A DNA stretch of 64,000 bases from Marinibaculum sp040216765 (GCA_040216765.1 JAVJON010000007.1:186001-250000); one strand, 5' to 3'. Numbered from the stretch's first letter, positions 53,394 to 63,494 are shown. The notes: generated by a model from the letters alone, not told the origin. Translations and numbers: made by a program.

Positions 53394-55670
53394 TCAGCCT
53401 GGCGCAACGAAGCGGGGCGTGGTCTCCGCCGGCTCCGCCGCCTCGCCCTTCAGCCGCTGGGTCAGCTGCGCAAGGTTCACCGCCGTTTCGGCCATGCGGG
53501 CCAGGCTTCCCGTGATCAGGTGCAAGGCCGTGCCCTCGGTGCTGCCGCCGCGCGCCGCATCGGCCTGCCGCTCCAGGTCGCGCACCTCCCTGCGCAGCGC
53601 ACCCGTGCGAACCGCGATATCCGGCAGCGCCGGTCCGCCGGTCAGCGCCGCCGCGATCTCCTGCAGCAGGCTGGTGACATCGCCGGCCAGGCGCAGGGCG
53701 GTGTCGCGGACCTCCGGGGTCGGCGGCCGGGCCGGCACGGTGAACAGCGGTCCGGTCTGGACCACCGCAAGCCGGACCAGGCTGACCAGGGTGTAGTAGC
53801 GGTCGCGCCGCGGGTGCCACTGCCTGGGCTCGCCCAGCAACTGTTCCCACGAGGCGTCGAGCTCGGTCATCGCCAATGTCGTCGCCTGGCGCCGGCGGCG
53901 AACCTCGCGGCCGGTCACCGCCTCGCCCAGCGCGCGATGCAGCAGCAGGTCGACCTGCGCGGCATGGCGCTGCAGCACCTCCGCCGCCAGGGCGGCGATC
54001 CGGGTCCGTTCCGTGCTGGGCCAGAGGGTCAGCATGCCGACAAAGGCCAGGATCGCGCCGATGAAGGTGTCGCCGATGCGCAGCAGCCAGATCGTCTCGC
54101 TGCCCTGCGGCGACATGATCGTGAACAGCATCACGATGAACGGGGTCAGCAGGACGGTACCCAGCCCCAGATTGCGCCCGATCACGCCGAAGGCGCAGGT
54201 TGCGAACAGCAGGGCCAGGATCGCATGCGCCAGGGTGCCGTGGAACAGGGTCAGCAGGACCGCCGCGATCAGCCCGCCGATCAGGGTGCCGATGGTGCGC
54301 GCGATGCCGGCCGCGCGGGTGCCGCCATAGCCGGGCTTCAGGACCAGGACGGCAACCAGGGCAACCCAGTAGCCATGGGCGATGTCCAGGTAGGTATAGG
54401 CGAAGGTCGCGATGGCGAGGATCGCGCCGACCCGCAGGCCGTGGCGCAGGCGCTGCGAGCGCAGGCTCAGATTGTCCAGCAGGACATGCCGCGGCTCGGC
54501 CCCCAGGAGGGAACTGAGCGCCGGCGCGGGCACCAGGTCGCCGGCGGCATCGGTGCTGCCGGCCTCGATGCTGCCGGCCAGGCTTTCGCGCACCCGCTCG
54601 ACCTCCGCCCGCAGGTTCAGCAGGCTGAACGAGATGCTGTCCATGTCGGCGCTGGCATCGATGCCGTCGGCCTCCAGCCGCGCCGAGGCCGCCTGCAGGC
54701 GGTCCGCGATGTCGCCGACCGATACGCTGAGGGGCGGCGGCACCACCGATGCGGCATGCGGGCCCATCACCGTGCCCAGGCCGCGGAGATCGTGCGCGAG
54801 GCCGCGCAGCAGGGCCGCCACGACCGGGTCGACGACCGGGCGGGCCGCCGCGGGCAGCATCTCCAGGCATTGCGACAGCCCGGCGACCGAAAGCGCGATC
54901 AGGCGGCCCTGCTGGACTGCCAGGACCAGGCGCCGGCCGGTCATGCTGGTGCCGTCGCGGATCGCCCGCAGGTCGGTGAGGATCGCCAGGGTGGCGTCCA
55001 GCGACCGGTAGGCGGTGGCGCGGGACTGCCAGCCGGCCTGGGCCTGCACGATGCTTTCCGGGCGCGGCACGCTCAGGCCGGCGAGGGCGGTGTCCAGGAC
55101 CGCGGCGAGATCCGCGAAGGCCTGCCGCATGGCCTTGCGTGCCGGGGCGAAGGGTTGCAGCGGCCAGGCGAGCAGCGCGCCGAAGGTCATCCAGAGGCCG
55201 CCGGCCAGGACCGCCAGGCCGCGCTCGGCCATGTCCGCCAGATCGCCGGGAATGCCATCGCCCAGGATCAGCATCACAAGCGCAAAGGTCGTCGCCTTGC
55301 CGGCGGTGGCCGTCAGGGTGCCCGCGAAACCGAGCAGGGTGCCGAGCAGCAGCAGGGCCGGCAGGCTCCATGGATAGACCGCGTGCAGGCCGGTTCCCAG
55401 GGCGGCGAAGAGCGCGAGCAGCAGGCTGGCGGCGAGCAATCCGATGGCGCGGCGGCGATAGCTGCCGGGAAGGTCGCAGAAGCCGACCGACATGGCGCCC
55501 AGGGCGCCGAACAGGCCGGTCACCGGCGAATGCAGCATGGTGCCCAGGACGAGCGGGACGGCGGCCTGCACGACGATCCGGATGCCGGCCAGGAAGGTCG
55601 CCGTCTCGTAGGCGCCGACGATCGTGTCGCGCAGCCAGGCATAGGGCCCGTGCAGCAGGGGGACGGTCAT
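53394..55670 (-). CDS. FUSC-family membrane protein 1
   Basis: 758-residue protein of the FUSC (fusaric acid resistance-like) family, which includes inner-membrane exporters of aromatic acids. Two blocks of membrane segments, near residues 25-175 and 425-560, are separated by a soluble segment; LKPGYGGTRAAGIARTIGTLIGGLIAA in the second block is the family motif, and LARGYW-type segments are present (DIAHGYWVALVAVLVL). The C-terminal half is helical and soluble. Start ATG 55670 overlaps the paralogue's stop by 4 bp. Confidence 0.88.
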   Translation of the reverse strand: MTVPLLHGPYAWLRDTIVGAYETATFLAGIRIVVQAAVPLVLGTMLHSPVTGLFGALGAMSVGFCDLPGSYRRRAIGLLAASLLLALFAALGTGLHAVYPWSLPALLLLGTLLGFAGTLTATAGKATTFALVMLILGDGIPGDLADMAERGLAVLAGGLWMTFGALLAWPLQPFAPARKAMRQAFADLAAVLDTALAGLSVPRPESIVQAQAGWQSRATAYRSLDATLAILTDLRAIRDGTSMTGRRLVLAVQQGRLIALSVAGLSQCLEMLPAAARPVVDPVVAALLRGLAHDLRGLGTVMGPHAASVVPPPLSVSVGDIADRLQAASARLEADGIDASADMDSISFSLLNLRAEVERVRESLAGSIEAGSTDAAGDLVPAPALSSLLGAEPRHVLLDNLSLRSQRLRHGLRVGAILAIATFAYTYLDIAHGYWVALVAVLVLKPGYGGTRAAGIARTIGTLIGGLIAAVLLTLFHGTLAHAILALLFATCAFGVIGRNLGLGTVLLTPFIVMLFTIMSPQGSETIWLLRIGDTFIGAILAFVGMLTLWPSTERTRIAALAAEVLQRHAAQVDLLLHRALGEAVTGREVRRRRQATTLAMTELDASWEQLLGEPRQWHPRRDRYYTLVSLVRLAVVQTGPLFTVPARPPTPEVRDTALRLAGDVTSLLQEIAAALTGGPALPDIAVRTGALRREVRDLERQADAARGGSTEGTALHLITGSLARMAETAVNLAQLTQRLKGEAAEPAETTPRFVAPG

Positions 55671-57823
55671 GCGCGGGCCTGTTCAGGTTCGTGCCTGCCG
55701 GTGCGCAGGCGGGCCAGGACGGCCAGGTCTTCCGCCAGGTCGCGGGTGGCGGCGGCGAGGCCCTGCAGGACCTCGTCCGGGGAGTCCAGCAGGGGCGCCG
55801 TGGCCTGGCGGACCCGTCGCGGCTGGTCGGCGGGCCAGGGCGGGGGCGGCGGGCCCTTCGGGTCGCGATCGAGTGCCGCGCAGGACATCGCCATCTCCTC
55901 CAGCAGGGCGCCGGTATCGGCCAGCGGGCCGGCCAGGCCGCCAAGGTCGTGCTGCGGGCCGTGCAGGGCGGCCATCACCCCGGTCAGGCGATGCAGCCCG
56001 TCCACGACGCTTCGCAGTTCGCGGCGGTTCGGATGCCAGGACGCGGGCTCCAGCTGGATCTCGGCGACCACAGCCTCGGCATTCTGCAGGTTCATGCGGC
56101 TATCCCGCCGTGCCGGGCGGGGATCCGGTTCGCCGGCGGGCCGCGACGGCGGACCGTCGGCGGCGCGCCGCGCCAGGGCCGCCGCCATGCGGGCGAAGTT
56201 CGCCATGCAGCGCCCCACGCCTGCCCAATAGCTGGAATAGCGCACCGGCGGCCAGAGCAGCAGGCTGGCCGCGATCAGCGCACCGCCCAGCAGGGTTGCG
56301 GTCAGGCGCGGCATCGCGACGTCGGTGTCGGGCAGCGCCGCATCTATCTTGAAGATCACGTACATCGTCAGGAGGGTGATGCCCAGCGCGTAGTGGCAGG
56401 TGATCACCGCGTGCGACAGGCAATTGAACAGCAGCGCCAGCAGGACCAGCACCCAGAAATCCTGGGTGCCGAACAGGACCAACTCCGCCAGGCCGGCGCC
56501 CAGGATGGTGCCCAGCATCCGCGCGCCGACCGCCTTCCGGGTGCCGCCATAGGCGGGCTTCGTCACCATCACGACGGTCAGCATCGCCCAGTAGCCGAAG
56601 CTGATCTGGAAATGCCAGACGATGCCGGTGGCGACGGTCACCAGGGCTGCCTGCCGCAGGGCATGGCGGCAGGCGGTCGATTGCAGGGTCAGGTTGGCCC
56701 GCAGCTTCGACCAGGCCCAGCCCGGCAGCCGGCGCACCCGGCCGGGCTGCGGCAGCGGCATGGCGGCAAAGGCCGCATCGCCCGGCGCGCCGCCCGGCAG
56801 CAGGGCGAGGCGCAGGTCGCGCGCGGCCGACAGGAATTCGCCATGGGCCTCGGCCATGGCGGGCGACAGCGTCGCGGCCCGGCCGGCCCCGGTCGGCTCC
56901 GCCTGCAGGTCTTCCGGCCTGGCGAGGTTCAGACCGGTTGCCGGGGTCCTGCGCAGCGTCAGCCGGTCGAGCCTGCCTGCGATCTGGCGCAGTGCGGCGG
57001 CCTCGGCCTCGATGGCGGCCGCCAGCCAGTCCGGCAGCTGGCTGCGATATTCGGCCATCGTCGTCAGGGCACGGGTCAGGCGCTGCCCCGCCGCCGCCGC
57101 CGCGAGAAGCTGGCGCAGCGCCGTCGGACGGCTGCCGCGCCGTCGCCGGGGCAAGGTCTCGGACAGGCATTCCAGGGCGGCATCCAGGCTGCGATAGGCC
57201 GCGGTCCGGGCAGTCCAGCGGGCCCGCTTGCGGGCCGCGGCCTCGGTGCCGTCGGCGGTGGATACGGCCAGGGCCAGGTCGGCCACGGCCCGCAGCGCGG
57301 CCGCCATCGCGCGCCGCACGGGGCGGGCCGGATGCAGCGGCCAGGGAGCGAGCAGGCTGGCGATCATGAACAGGCAGGCGCCGAACACCGCGGCGGCCCG
57401 CAGCTCCGGGTCGCCCGGCACGCCGAGCGAGACCACGGTCAGGAACAGCGTGAGCACGCTGACCGCCAGCCCTTCCGGGCCAAGCGCGCCGAGATAGGCG
57501 AAGCCGAGCACGAGCAGGAAGACGAGCGGCAGAACCAGGATCCCCTGTTCGGCGAGGCTGGTCCCCAGATAGCATCCCAGGGTCACGCAGACCGTACCGG
57601 CCGCCATCGTGCGCAGGCGATAGGCGAAGGCCCCGCCGGGATCCGCCATGCCCAGGCGCACCGCCGCCAGGCTGGTGAAGATCGCCAGCAGCGGCGCGTC
57701 CAGCAGCATGCACAGGATGAAGGGCAGGGCGCTCAGCAGCCCTGCAATCACGCCCTTGCGGAATGCTTCCGGCCGATAGGCGTCGCGCCACAACCGGTGC
57801 GCCCATCGCTGCACGGCCCGCAT
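55667..57823 (-). CDS. FUSC-family membrane protein 2
   Basis: 718-residue paralogue of the next gene. Membrane block near residues 20-170 and again near 380-530, with TVVMVTKPAYGGTRKAVGARMLGTILGAGLAE (the same YGGTRxA signature), and a helical C-terminal half. FUSC proteins typically pair with an HlyD-like periplasmic adaptor, not seen here. It follows the MFS gene by 16 bp and overlaps FUSC 1 by 4 bp, suggesting a dimeric or sequential export unit. Confidence 0.88.
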   Translation of the reverse strand: MRAVQRWAHRLWRDAYRPEAFRKGVIAGLLSALPFILCMLLDAPLLAIFTSLAAVRLGMADPGGAFAYRLRTMAAGTVCVTLGCYLGTSLAEQGILVLPLVFLLVLGFAYLGALGPEGLAVSVLTLFLTVVSLGVPGDPELRAAAVFGACLFMIASLLAPWPLHPARPVRRAMAAALRAVADLALAVSTADGTEAAARKRARWTARTAAYRSLDAALECLSETLPRRRRGSRPTALRQLLAAAAAGQRLTRALTTMAEYRSQLPDWLAAAIEAEAAALRQIAGRLDRLTLRRTPATGLNLARPEDLQAEPTGAGRAATLSPAMAEAHGEFLSAARDLRLALLPGGAPGDAAFAAMPLPQPGRVRRLPGWAWSKLRANLTLQSTACRHALRQAALVTVATGIVWHFQISFGYWAMLTVVMVTKPAYGGTRKAVGARMLGTILGAGLAELVLFGTQDFWVLVLLALLFNCLSHAVITCHYALGITLLTMYVIFKIDAALPDTDVAMPRLTATLLGGALIAASLLLWPPVRYSSYWAGVGRCMANFARMAAALARRAADGPPSRPAGEPDPRPARRDSRMNLQNAEAVVAEIQLEPASWHPNRRELRSVVDGLHRLTGVMAALHGPQHDLGGLAGPLADTGALLEEMAMSCAALDRDPKGPPPPPWPADQPRRVRQATAPLLDSPDEVLQGLAAATRDLAEDLAVLARLRTGRHEPEQARA

Positions 57824-57839
57824 GTGCCCGGTCCGGCCG

Positions 57840-59114
57840 TCAGGCGCCCGCCTGCGCCGGCCCGTCCTGCCGCCGCGCGACCACCGCCGCAACCAGGCCC
57901 AGGCCGACGAAGGCGGCCAGCAGGAAGGCAGGAACCAAGGTCGTGTCGGTCATGCGGATCAGTACCGTGGAGGCCAGCGGCGTCAGGCCGCCGATGATGG
58001 CGAAGCCCAGATTGTAGGATAGGGCGGTGCCGGTATAGCGGACTTCGGTGGGAAACAGCGCGGTGATCAAGGCCGGTGCCGCGCCCCAGGCGAACGCGGC
58101 CAGGATCGACAGGACCGCCAGGGCGGGCAGGACATTCTGCGGACCCGTTCCCAGCCAGCCATAGAGCGGCAGCGCCGCCAGCAGCAGCCCCAGGCAGCCG
58201 ATCTTCGTCGGCACCGTCAGGCCGCGGCGGTCGCCGAGCCAGCCGGCGAGCGGCATCGGCAGGGAGAAGATCAGGATGCCCAGGACGCTGGCGCCGGACA
58301 CCAGCGTCTCCGGATAGTTCAGGGTGCGGGTCAGGTAGGTGTCCATGTAGAGGTACAGCAGCGAGACCGTGCTGGCGCCGATGCCGGCGATCAGGAAGCC
58401 GGCGAGGACGCCGCCCGGATGCTGCCGGACCAGGGTCACCAGCGGCACCTTGCGGGCGGTATCCTCCATGTCGAGGAAGGCCGGCGATTCCGACAGCCGC
58501 TGGCGCAGCACGAAGCCCAGCAGGGCGATCCCGCCACCCAGCAGGAAGCCGATCCGCCAGCCATAGGCGGTGACATCCTCTGCCGGCAGGGCCGTGACGA
58601 TGGCCCATTGGACGATATGGGCAAGCAGCAGGCCGACATTGATCATCAGGAACAGCACGCCGCAGGCCAGGCCGCGGCGCCGGGGCATGGTCTCGGTGAT
58701 CAGCACCAGCGCGCCGGGAATCTCGCCGCCGAGGCACATCCCCTGGATGATCCGCAGGGCGACGAAGATCACGCTGGCCGCGATTCCCAGGGTGGCATGG
58801 CCGGGCATCAGGCCCATCAGGATCGTGGCGCCCGCCATCCCGCCGATGCTGATCCGCAACATGGTCCTGCGGCCCAGGCGGTCGCCGAAATGGCTGAACA
58901 GGAGGCCGCCGAGCGGGCGCGCCAGATAGCCGACCGCGAACACCGCGAAGGCGGCGATAAGGTGGCTCGCTGTGTCGCCGCCGGGAAAGAAGGTGCGGCC
59001 GATGACATCGGCAAAGACGGCGTAGATGACGAAGTCGTAGAACTCCAGCCCGCCGCCGATGCTGCCCAGGAACAATGCCTTTCGGCGCTCTGTCGCCGTG
59101 CCGTGTAGGCGCAT
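57840..59114 (-). CDS. MFS metabolite:proton symporter
   Basis: 424-residue major facilitator of the MHS type. Twelve predicted membrane helices. Family marks: GGGLEFYDFVIYAVFADVIGRTFFPGGD, SHFGDRLGRRTMLR (motif A), ALRIIQGMCLGGEIPGALVLITE and GWRIGFLLGGGIALLGFVLRQRLSESP. MHS carriers transport organic acids or related metabolites; substrate not determined. ATG 59114 has GGAGGAAGGA upstream; the in-frame 59135 is less well placed. First gene of the FUSC operon and divergent from the TAXI TRAP genes. Confidence 0.93.
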   Translation of the reverse strand: MRLHGTATERRKALFLGSIGGGLEFYDFVIYAVFADVIGRTFFPGGDTASHLIAAFAVFAVGYLARPLGGLLFSHFGDRLGRRTMLRISIGGMAGATILMGLMPGHATLGIAASVIFVALRIIQGMCLGGEIPGALVLITETMPRRRGLACGVLFLMINVGLLLAHIVQWAIVTALPAEDVTAYGWRIGFLLGGGIALLGFVLRQRLSESPAFLDMEDTARKVPLVTLVRQHPGGVLAGFLIAGIGASTVSLLYLYMDTYLTRTLNYPETLVSGASVLGILIFSLPMPLAGWLGDRRGLTVPTKIGCLGLLLAALPLYGWLGTGPQNVLPALAVLSILAAFAWGAAPALITALFPTEVRYTGTALSYNLGFAIIGGLTPLASTVLIRMTDTTLVPAFLLAAFVGLGLVAAVVARRQDGPAQAGA

Positions 59115-59470
59115 GGCCGATCCTTCCTCCGCCATCGTCCCCCCTGCCGTCGGACCAAAGGACATACAGCCTAGCCGCTTTGTCCGGAGAATGCGGCACC
59201 GGCCGGAGCGCCGCCGGTCGCATGAAGCAAGGCGGCCATGTCGGCCGACAGGTCCCGCCGACCGCGCCATGGCGATGGACGGCCTCGTCCCGGTCGGCAG
59301 GACGCGCGTCGGGAACGGCGGGGGCGGTCCGCCACCACCGGTTGGCCGGCGGCCGGTTCTGGGGCAAAGTCCAGTTCCGGTGGACAGGCCGCCCGGGACG
59401 GGTGGCGCGACGGGAATACCCGCGCGCGGGCAGGGCGCCCGCATCTGTGCCTAGGAAAGGGAGACTACGG
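59115..59470. other. divergent intergenic region between MFS and TRAP operons
   Basis: 356 bp without a supported gene. It must contain promoters for both directions; I could not pick a convincing pair. Ribosome-binding sites are visible at each end: GGAGGAAGGA-type on the minus strand near 59120-59130 and AAGGGAG on the plus strand near 59457-59463. Confidence 0.5.
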
Positions 59471-60517
59471 ATGACCTACGGTTCGACATGGCGGACAACC
59501 CGCCGCACGGCGATCGCCGCGCTGGGCGCAGCGGCCCTTACCCTGGGCGCCACGACGTCCGGCCAGGCCCAGGAAGAGCAGAACTATCTTCTGGCGACGG
59601 CGTCGACGGGCGGAACCTACTATCCCGTCGGCGTGGCGCTGGCGACCCTGGCCAAGGTGAAGCTGCAGCCCGGCAACAAGATCAACGTCTCTGCGATCAG
59701 CTCCGCCGGTTCGGGCGAGAACGTCAAGCTGTTGCGCGACAACGAAGCACAGCTGGCGATCCTGCAGGGCCTGTTCGGGGCGAATGCCTGGGCGGGCGAA
59801 GGCCCATTTGCCAAGGAGGGCCAGCAGGAGCACCTGCGCTCGATCACCATGCTCTGGCCGAATGTCGAGCATTTCGTGGTGAAGAAGGGCGATGCGAAGT
59901 CCGGCACGATCGACGACATGCAGGGGCTGAAGGGCAAGAAGGTGTCGATGGGTGCGCAGAACTCCGGCACGATCGGCTCCAACCGGACGATCCTGACCAA
60001 TCTCGGCTATGACATGGAGAAGGATTTCGACCTCGCCTATATGGGCTACAACCCCAGCGCGGAAGCCCTGCAGAACGGCCAGATCGAGGCGATGAGCACG
60101 CCGGCCGGCCCGCCGGTCACCGCCGTAACGCGGGCGATGGCGGCGATGCAGGGCGATGTCGTGGTGCTGGACTTCACCGACGAGCAGATGAAGACGGCGA
60201 ACGGCAAGTTCGAGGACCTGTGGACCCGCTTCGACATTGCGGCGGGGACCTATCCCGGCCAGGACAAGGCGATCTCCACCATCGCGCAGCCGAACTTCCT
60301 GGCCGTGCGCAAGGACATGCCGGACGAGACCGTCTACCTGCTGACGAAGACGATCTACGAGAACCTGCCGTTCCTGAAGGGCATCCACAAGGCGACCAAC
60401 GAGATGTCCCTGGATCGCGCCATTGCCGGCCTGCCGGTTCCCCTGCATCCCGGCGCGCAGCGCTATTTCGAGGAACAGGGCATGACGGTTCCGGACCGCC
60501 TGAAGTCAAAGAACTGA
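59471..60517 (+). CDS. TAXI-family TRAP transporter solute-binding protein
   Basis: 348-residue periplasmic binding protein. Signal peptide (IAALGAAALTLGATTSGQAQ), then the TAXI family opening LATASTGGTYYPVGVALATL, INVSAISSAGSGENVKLL, GSNRTILTNLGYDMEKDF and GPPVTAVTRAM. TAXI proteins bind carboxylates such as glutamate or aromatic acids; the ligand is not predicted. Its stop precedes the permease GTG start by 1 bp. Confidence 0.93.
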   Translation: MTYGSTWRTTRRTAIAALGAAALTLGATTSGQAQEEQNYLLATASTGGTYYPVGVALATLAKVKLQPGNKINVSAISSAGSGENVKLLRDNEAQLAILQGLFGANAWAGEGPFAKEGQQEHLRSITMLWPNVEHFVVKKGDAKSGTIDDMQGLKGKKVSMGAQNSGTIGSNRTILTNLGYDMEKDFDLAYMGYNPSAEALQNGQIEAMSTPAGPPVTAVTRAMAAMQGDVVVLDFTDEQMKTANGKFEDLWTRFDIAAGTYPGQDKAISTIAQPNFLAVRKDMPDETVYLLTKTIYENLPFLKGIHKATNEMSLDRAIAGLPVPLHPGAQRYFEEQGMTVPDRLKSKN

Positions 60518-60518
60518 C

Positions 60519-62714
60519 GTGACGCAATCGCCGGACGGCAGCGACCCGCCCGGCACCGAACGGCATCAGCCGCCCGCCCCGGAACCGGTTTCCGGGGCGG
60601 GCGAGCCTGCCGCGCCGCCTGCCGAGGCCGATTACGACGCCCCGATCCGCAACACCGACGATGGCTGGCTGGGCAGGCTGTTCCTGCCCCTGGCGGTCCT
60701 GGCGGCGCTGGTCAACCTCTGGGCGAACATGTTCGCCACCCTGTCCGACCTCTGGCTCGGCGGGCTGCACTTCGCCTCCTTCGCGCTGCTCTGCGCCCTG
60801 CGCTATCCGATCTGGCTGACCAGGAGGCCGGGGGGCACGCGGCTGGCGCTGATACTGGACCTGGCGCTGGCGATCGTCCTGCCGGTCTCGGTGATCGTGC
60901 TGATCGAGCAGGAAAACGCGATCTACGATCGCGGCGTGCACCTGTCGACCATGGACTGGATCCTGGCCGGCATCACCATCCTGGGCGGCATCGAGCTGAC
61001 CCGCCGCCTGACCGGCTGGATCATCCCGGTGCTGATCGTCCTCGCCCTGACCTATGTCGGGCTGTGGGGCGAGATGATCGGCGGCGTGTTCAAGTTCGCC
61101 GGGCTGAGCTGGGAAACCATCGTCTTCCGCTCGATCTTCTCCGACGAGGGCATGTTCGGCTCGATCGGCCGGATCTCCGCCACCTATGTCTTCATGTTCA
61201 TCCTGTTCGGCGCCTTCCTGGTGCGCTCGGGCGCGGGCGAGTTCATCGTCGATCTGGCACGCTGCGTCGCCGGCCGCTTCGTCGGCGGCCCCGGCTTCGT
61301 CGCCGTGCTGGCCTCCGGCCTGACCGGGACGATCTCGGGCTCGGCGGTGGCCAACACCGTCTCGACCGGCGTCATCACGATTCCGCTGATGAAGCGGTCC
61401 GGCTTTCCGGCACGCTTCGCCGCCGGGGTGGAGGCGGCGGCTTCCACCGGCGGCCAGCTGATGCCGCCGATCATGGGGGCCGGCGCCTTCGTGATGTCGA
61501 GCTATACCCAGATCCCCTACCTGGAGATCGTCGCGGTCAGCGTGCTGCCGGCGCTGCTCTATTTCCTGTCCGTCGGCTTCTTCGTGCGGATCCGCGCCCG
61601 CAAGGAGAACATGTCGGTCCAGGATGTCGACAGCCCGCGCCTGTGGGATGTGCTGCGCCGCGGCGGTCCCGCCTTCCTGCTGCCGATCGGGATGCTGATC
61701 GGGATGCTGATGGCGAACTTCACGCCGACCTTCGCCGCCGGCGCGGCGATCCTGGCGGTGATCCTGGCCTCCTGGCTGACCCCCCGGCGCATGGGCCCGC
61801 GCGCGATCGTCGAGGCGCTCGCCCTGGGTGCCCGGAACATGATCCTGACCGCTGTCCTGCTGATCACCATCGGCCTGCTGGTGAACGTCATCGCGATGAC
61901 CGGGATCGGCAACACCTTCTCGCTGATGATCGCCGGCTGGGCCGACGGCAACCTGCTGATCGCCCTGGTGCTGATCGCGCTGGCAAGCCTGGTCCTGGGC
62001 ATGGGACTGCCGGTCACCGCCGCCTATATCGTGCTGGCGACCCTGTCCGCGCCGGCCCTGCGCGGGCTGATCGAGAACATGCACCTGATCGACATGATGG
62101 TCGCCGGGACCGTGCCGGAGGCGGCGAAGGCCGTCTTCATGCTGGCCGACCCGAACGCCATGCAGGCGCTGGCCGGGCCGATGACTGCCGATGCGGCGAG
62201 CGCCCTGGTCGGCAACACGCCGCAGGAACTGCTGAACCTGGTCAGCGAGCAGGCGCTGAGCCCCGCGCTGCTGACCCTGTCGCTGCTGTCGGCGCACATG
62301 ATCATCTTCTGGCTCAGCCAGGACAGCAATGTGACGCCACCGGTCTGCCTGACCGCTTTCGCCGCCGCGGCGATCGCCCGGTCGCGGCCGATGGCGACCG
62401 GATTCTCCGCCTGGAAGATCGCCAAGGGCCTGTACCTGATGCCGATCCTGTTCGCCTATACCCCCTTCCTGGCGCCATTCTCGCTGCACAGCCTGGAGAT
62501 CTTCTTCTTCGCCATGTTCGGGCTCTATGCCCTGGCGGCGGCGTTCGAGGGGCATGCGGAACTGCCGCTCGGCCTGGGCGGGCGGGCCATCGTCGGGCTT
62601 GCCGGGGTCGTGCTGGTCTGGCCGAGCGACGTCGAAGTGAATCTGGCGGGCCTCGCGATCTTCGGCGCACTGATGCTGGCGAAGCACTACCGGCGATCCC
62701 CCAGGGCCGCCTGA
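60519..62714 (+). CDS. TRAP transporter fused DctQ-DctM permease
   Basis: 731-residue fused small and large permease of a TAXI-type TRAP transporter. Membrane segments begin after a soluble N-terminal tail (about residues 45-65), with the large-subunit region showing LSWETIVFRSIFSDEGMFGSIGRISATYVFMFILFGAFLVRSG, TGTISGSAVANTVSTGVITIPLMKRSGFPARFAAGVEAAASTGGQLMPPIMGAGAF and PVCLTAFAAAAIA. Uses Na+ or H+ gradients in the family. GTG start 60519 next to the binding-protein stop (TGACGTG); no better start seen. Confidence 0.93.
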   Translation: MTQSPDGSDPPGTERHQPPAPEPVSGAGEPAAPPAEADYDAPIRNTDDGWLGRLFLPLAVLAALVNLWANMFATLSDLWLGGLHFASFALLCALRYPIWLTRRPGGTRLALILDLALAIVLPVSVIVLIEQENAIYDRGVHLSTMDWILAGITILGGIELTRRLTGWIIPVLIVLALTYVGLWGEMIGGVFKFAGLSWETIVFRSIFSDEGMFGSIGRISATYVFMFILFGAFLVRSGAGEFIVDLARCVAGRFVGGPGFVAVLASGLTGTISGSAVANTVSTGVITIPLMKRSGFPARFAAGVEAAASTGGQLMPPIMGAGAFVMSSYTQIPYLEIVAVSVLPALLYFLSVGFFVRIRARKENMSVQDVDSPRLWDVLRRGGPAFLLPIGMLIGMLMANFTPTFAAGAAILAVILASWLTPRRMGPRAIVEALALGARNMILTAVLLITIGLLVNVIAMTGIGNTFSLMIAGWADGNLLIALVLIALASLVLGMGLPVTAAYIVLATLSAPALRGLIENMHLIDMMVAGTVPEAAKAVFMLADPNAMQALAGPMTADAASALVGNTPQELLNLVSEQALSPALLTLSLLSAHMIIFWLSQDSNVTPPVCLTAFAAAAIARSRPMATGFSAWKIAKGLYLMPILFAYTPFLAPFSLHSLEIFFFAMFGLYALAAAFEGHAELPLGLGGRAIVGLAGVVLVWPSDVEVNLAGLAIFGALMLAKHYRRSPRAA

Positions 62715-62775
62715 CCGGCGGGCGGTCTGCTACCATCCCGGCCTCGAATGTGCGGCGGAAGGGGAGGGCGGCAAC

Positions 62776-63198
62776 GTGGCCCAGCAGGTTTTCCAGACAG
62801 AGGTGCGGATCGGCTGGGGGGACTGCGACCCTCTGGGGATCGTCTATTACCCGAACTACTTCTCGTGGTTCGACGATGGCACCCACGGCCTGCTGAATGG
62901 CGCCGGTTTTTCCCAGCGGCAGATCATCGCGCGCTTCGGCGTGCTGGGCACCCCGCTGGTCGATGCCGGCGCGAAGTTCCGGCTGCCCTCGAGCTATGGC
63001 GACCTGCTGCAGCAGGAGACCCGGGTGGAGAGCTGGTCGTCGAAGAGCTTCCGCCTGGCCCACCGGCTCAGCAGGGACGGCGAGACCGCCGTCGAGGGCT
63101 GGGAGATCCGCGTCTTCCTGGCCCAGGACCCCGAGGACCCGGCCCGCAAGCGGGCGGTCGCCGTGCCGGAAGCGTTCCGCGCTGCCCTGGGGGGGTGA
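62776..63198 (+). CDS. 4-hydroxybenzoyl-CoA thioesterase-family protein
   Basis: 140-residue hot-dog fold thioesterase. DCDPLGIVYYPNYFSWFDDGTHGLL holds the conserved Asp and Tyr-Asn residues of the YbgC/4HBT group; GAKFRLPSSYGDLLQQETRVESW and EGWEIRVF follow. Substrate unknown; a link to the TRAP transporter (uptake of a carboxylate, then CoA-thioester handling) is only suggested by the 61-bp gap. GTG 62776 has GGGGAGGG about 8 bases upstream. Confidence 0.9.
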   Translation: MAQQVFQTEVRIGWGDCDPLGIVYYPNYFSWFDDGTHGLLNGAGFSQRQIIARFGVLGTPLVDAGAKFRLPSSYGDLLQQETRVESWSSKSFRLAHRLSRDGETAVEGWEIRVFLAQDPEDPARKRAVAVPEAFRAALGG

Positions 63199-63494
63199 GG
63201 CCGGCAGGCAAGCGCAGCGGGCCGCCAGACCTCGTCGCAGTCACGATGCGTTCCGACGAAATCTGGGAGTCGTCCCCCTTTGTTCCGGTCCGGCCGGGGC
63301 AGGCAGGGCATGTCGAGGGCGCTGCGCAGGGCAGAGGCCGGGGCTCTGAAAGCAGGATGGGCAAGCCGTTGGGGGCTTTCGCATCCGTTCTTACCAGATC
63401 CAGGAGTCGTCCCCGGTTCGTTCATGCCGGCGGCGGGCCATGCGGCCTGGCCGTGCGCGATGCCGGGATCGGGTCGGGCACAGGCCGCCCGGGA
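63199..63494. other. intergenic region with a spaced direct repeat
   Basis: 296 bp between convergent genes with no gene supported. GGAGTCGTCCCC occurs at 63266-63277 and again at 63403-63414, 137 bp apart, both followed by a GTTC-containing stretch (TTTGTTC / GGTTCGTTC) and preceded by ATC(T/C). This could be a duplicated regulatory or element-end sequence; no transposase is seen. Confidence 0.5.

Noticed and set aside
52575..56231. 1218-residue plus-strand frame opposite alsS and the FUSC genes
   Set aside because: Antisense shadow; the minus-strand proteins carry clear TPP and membrane motifs.
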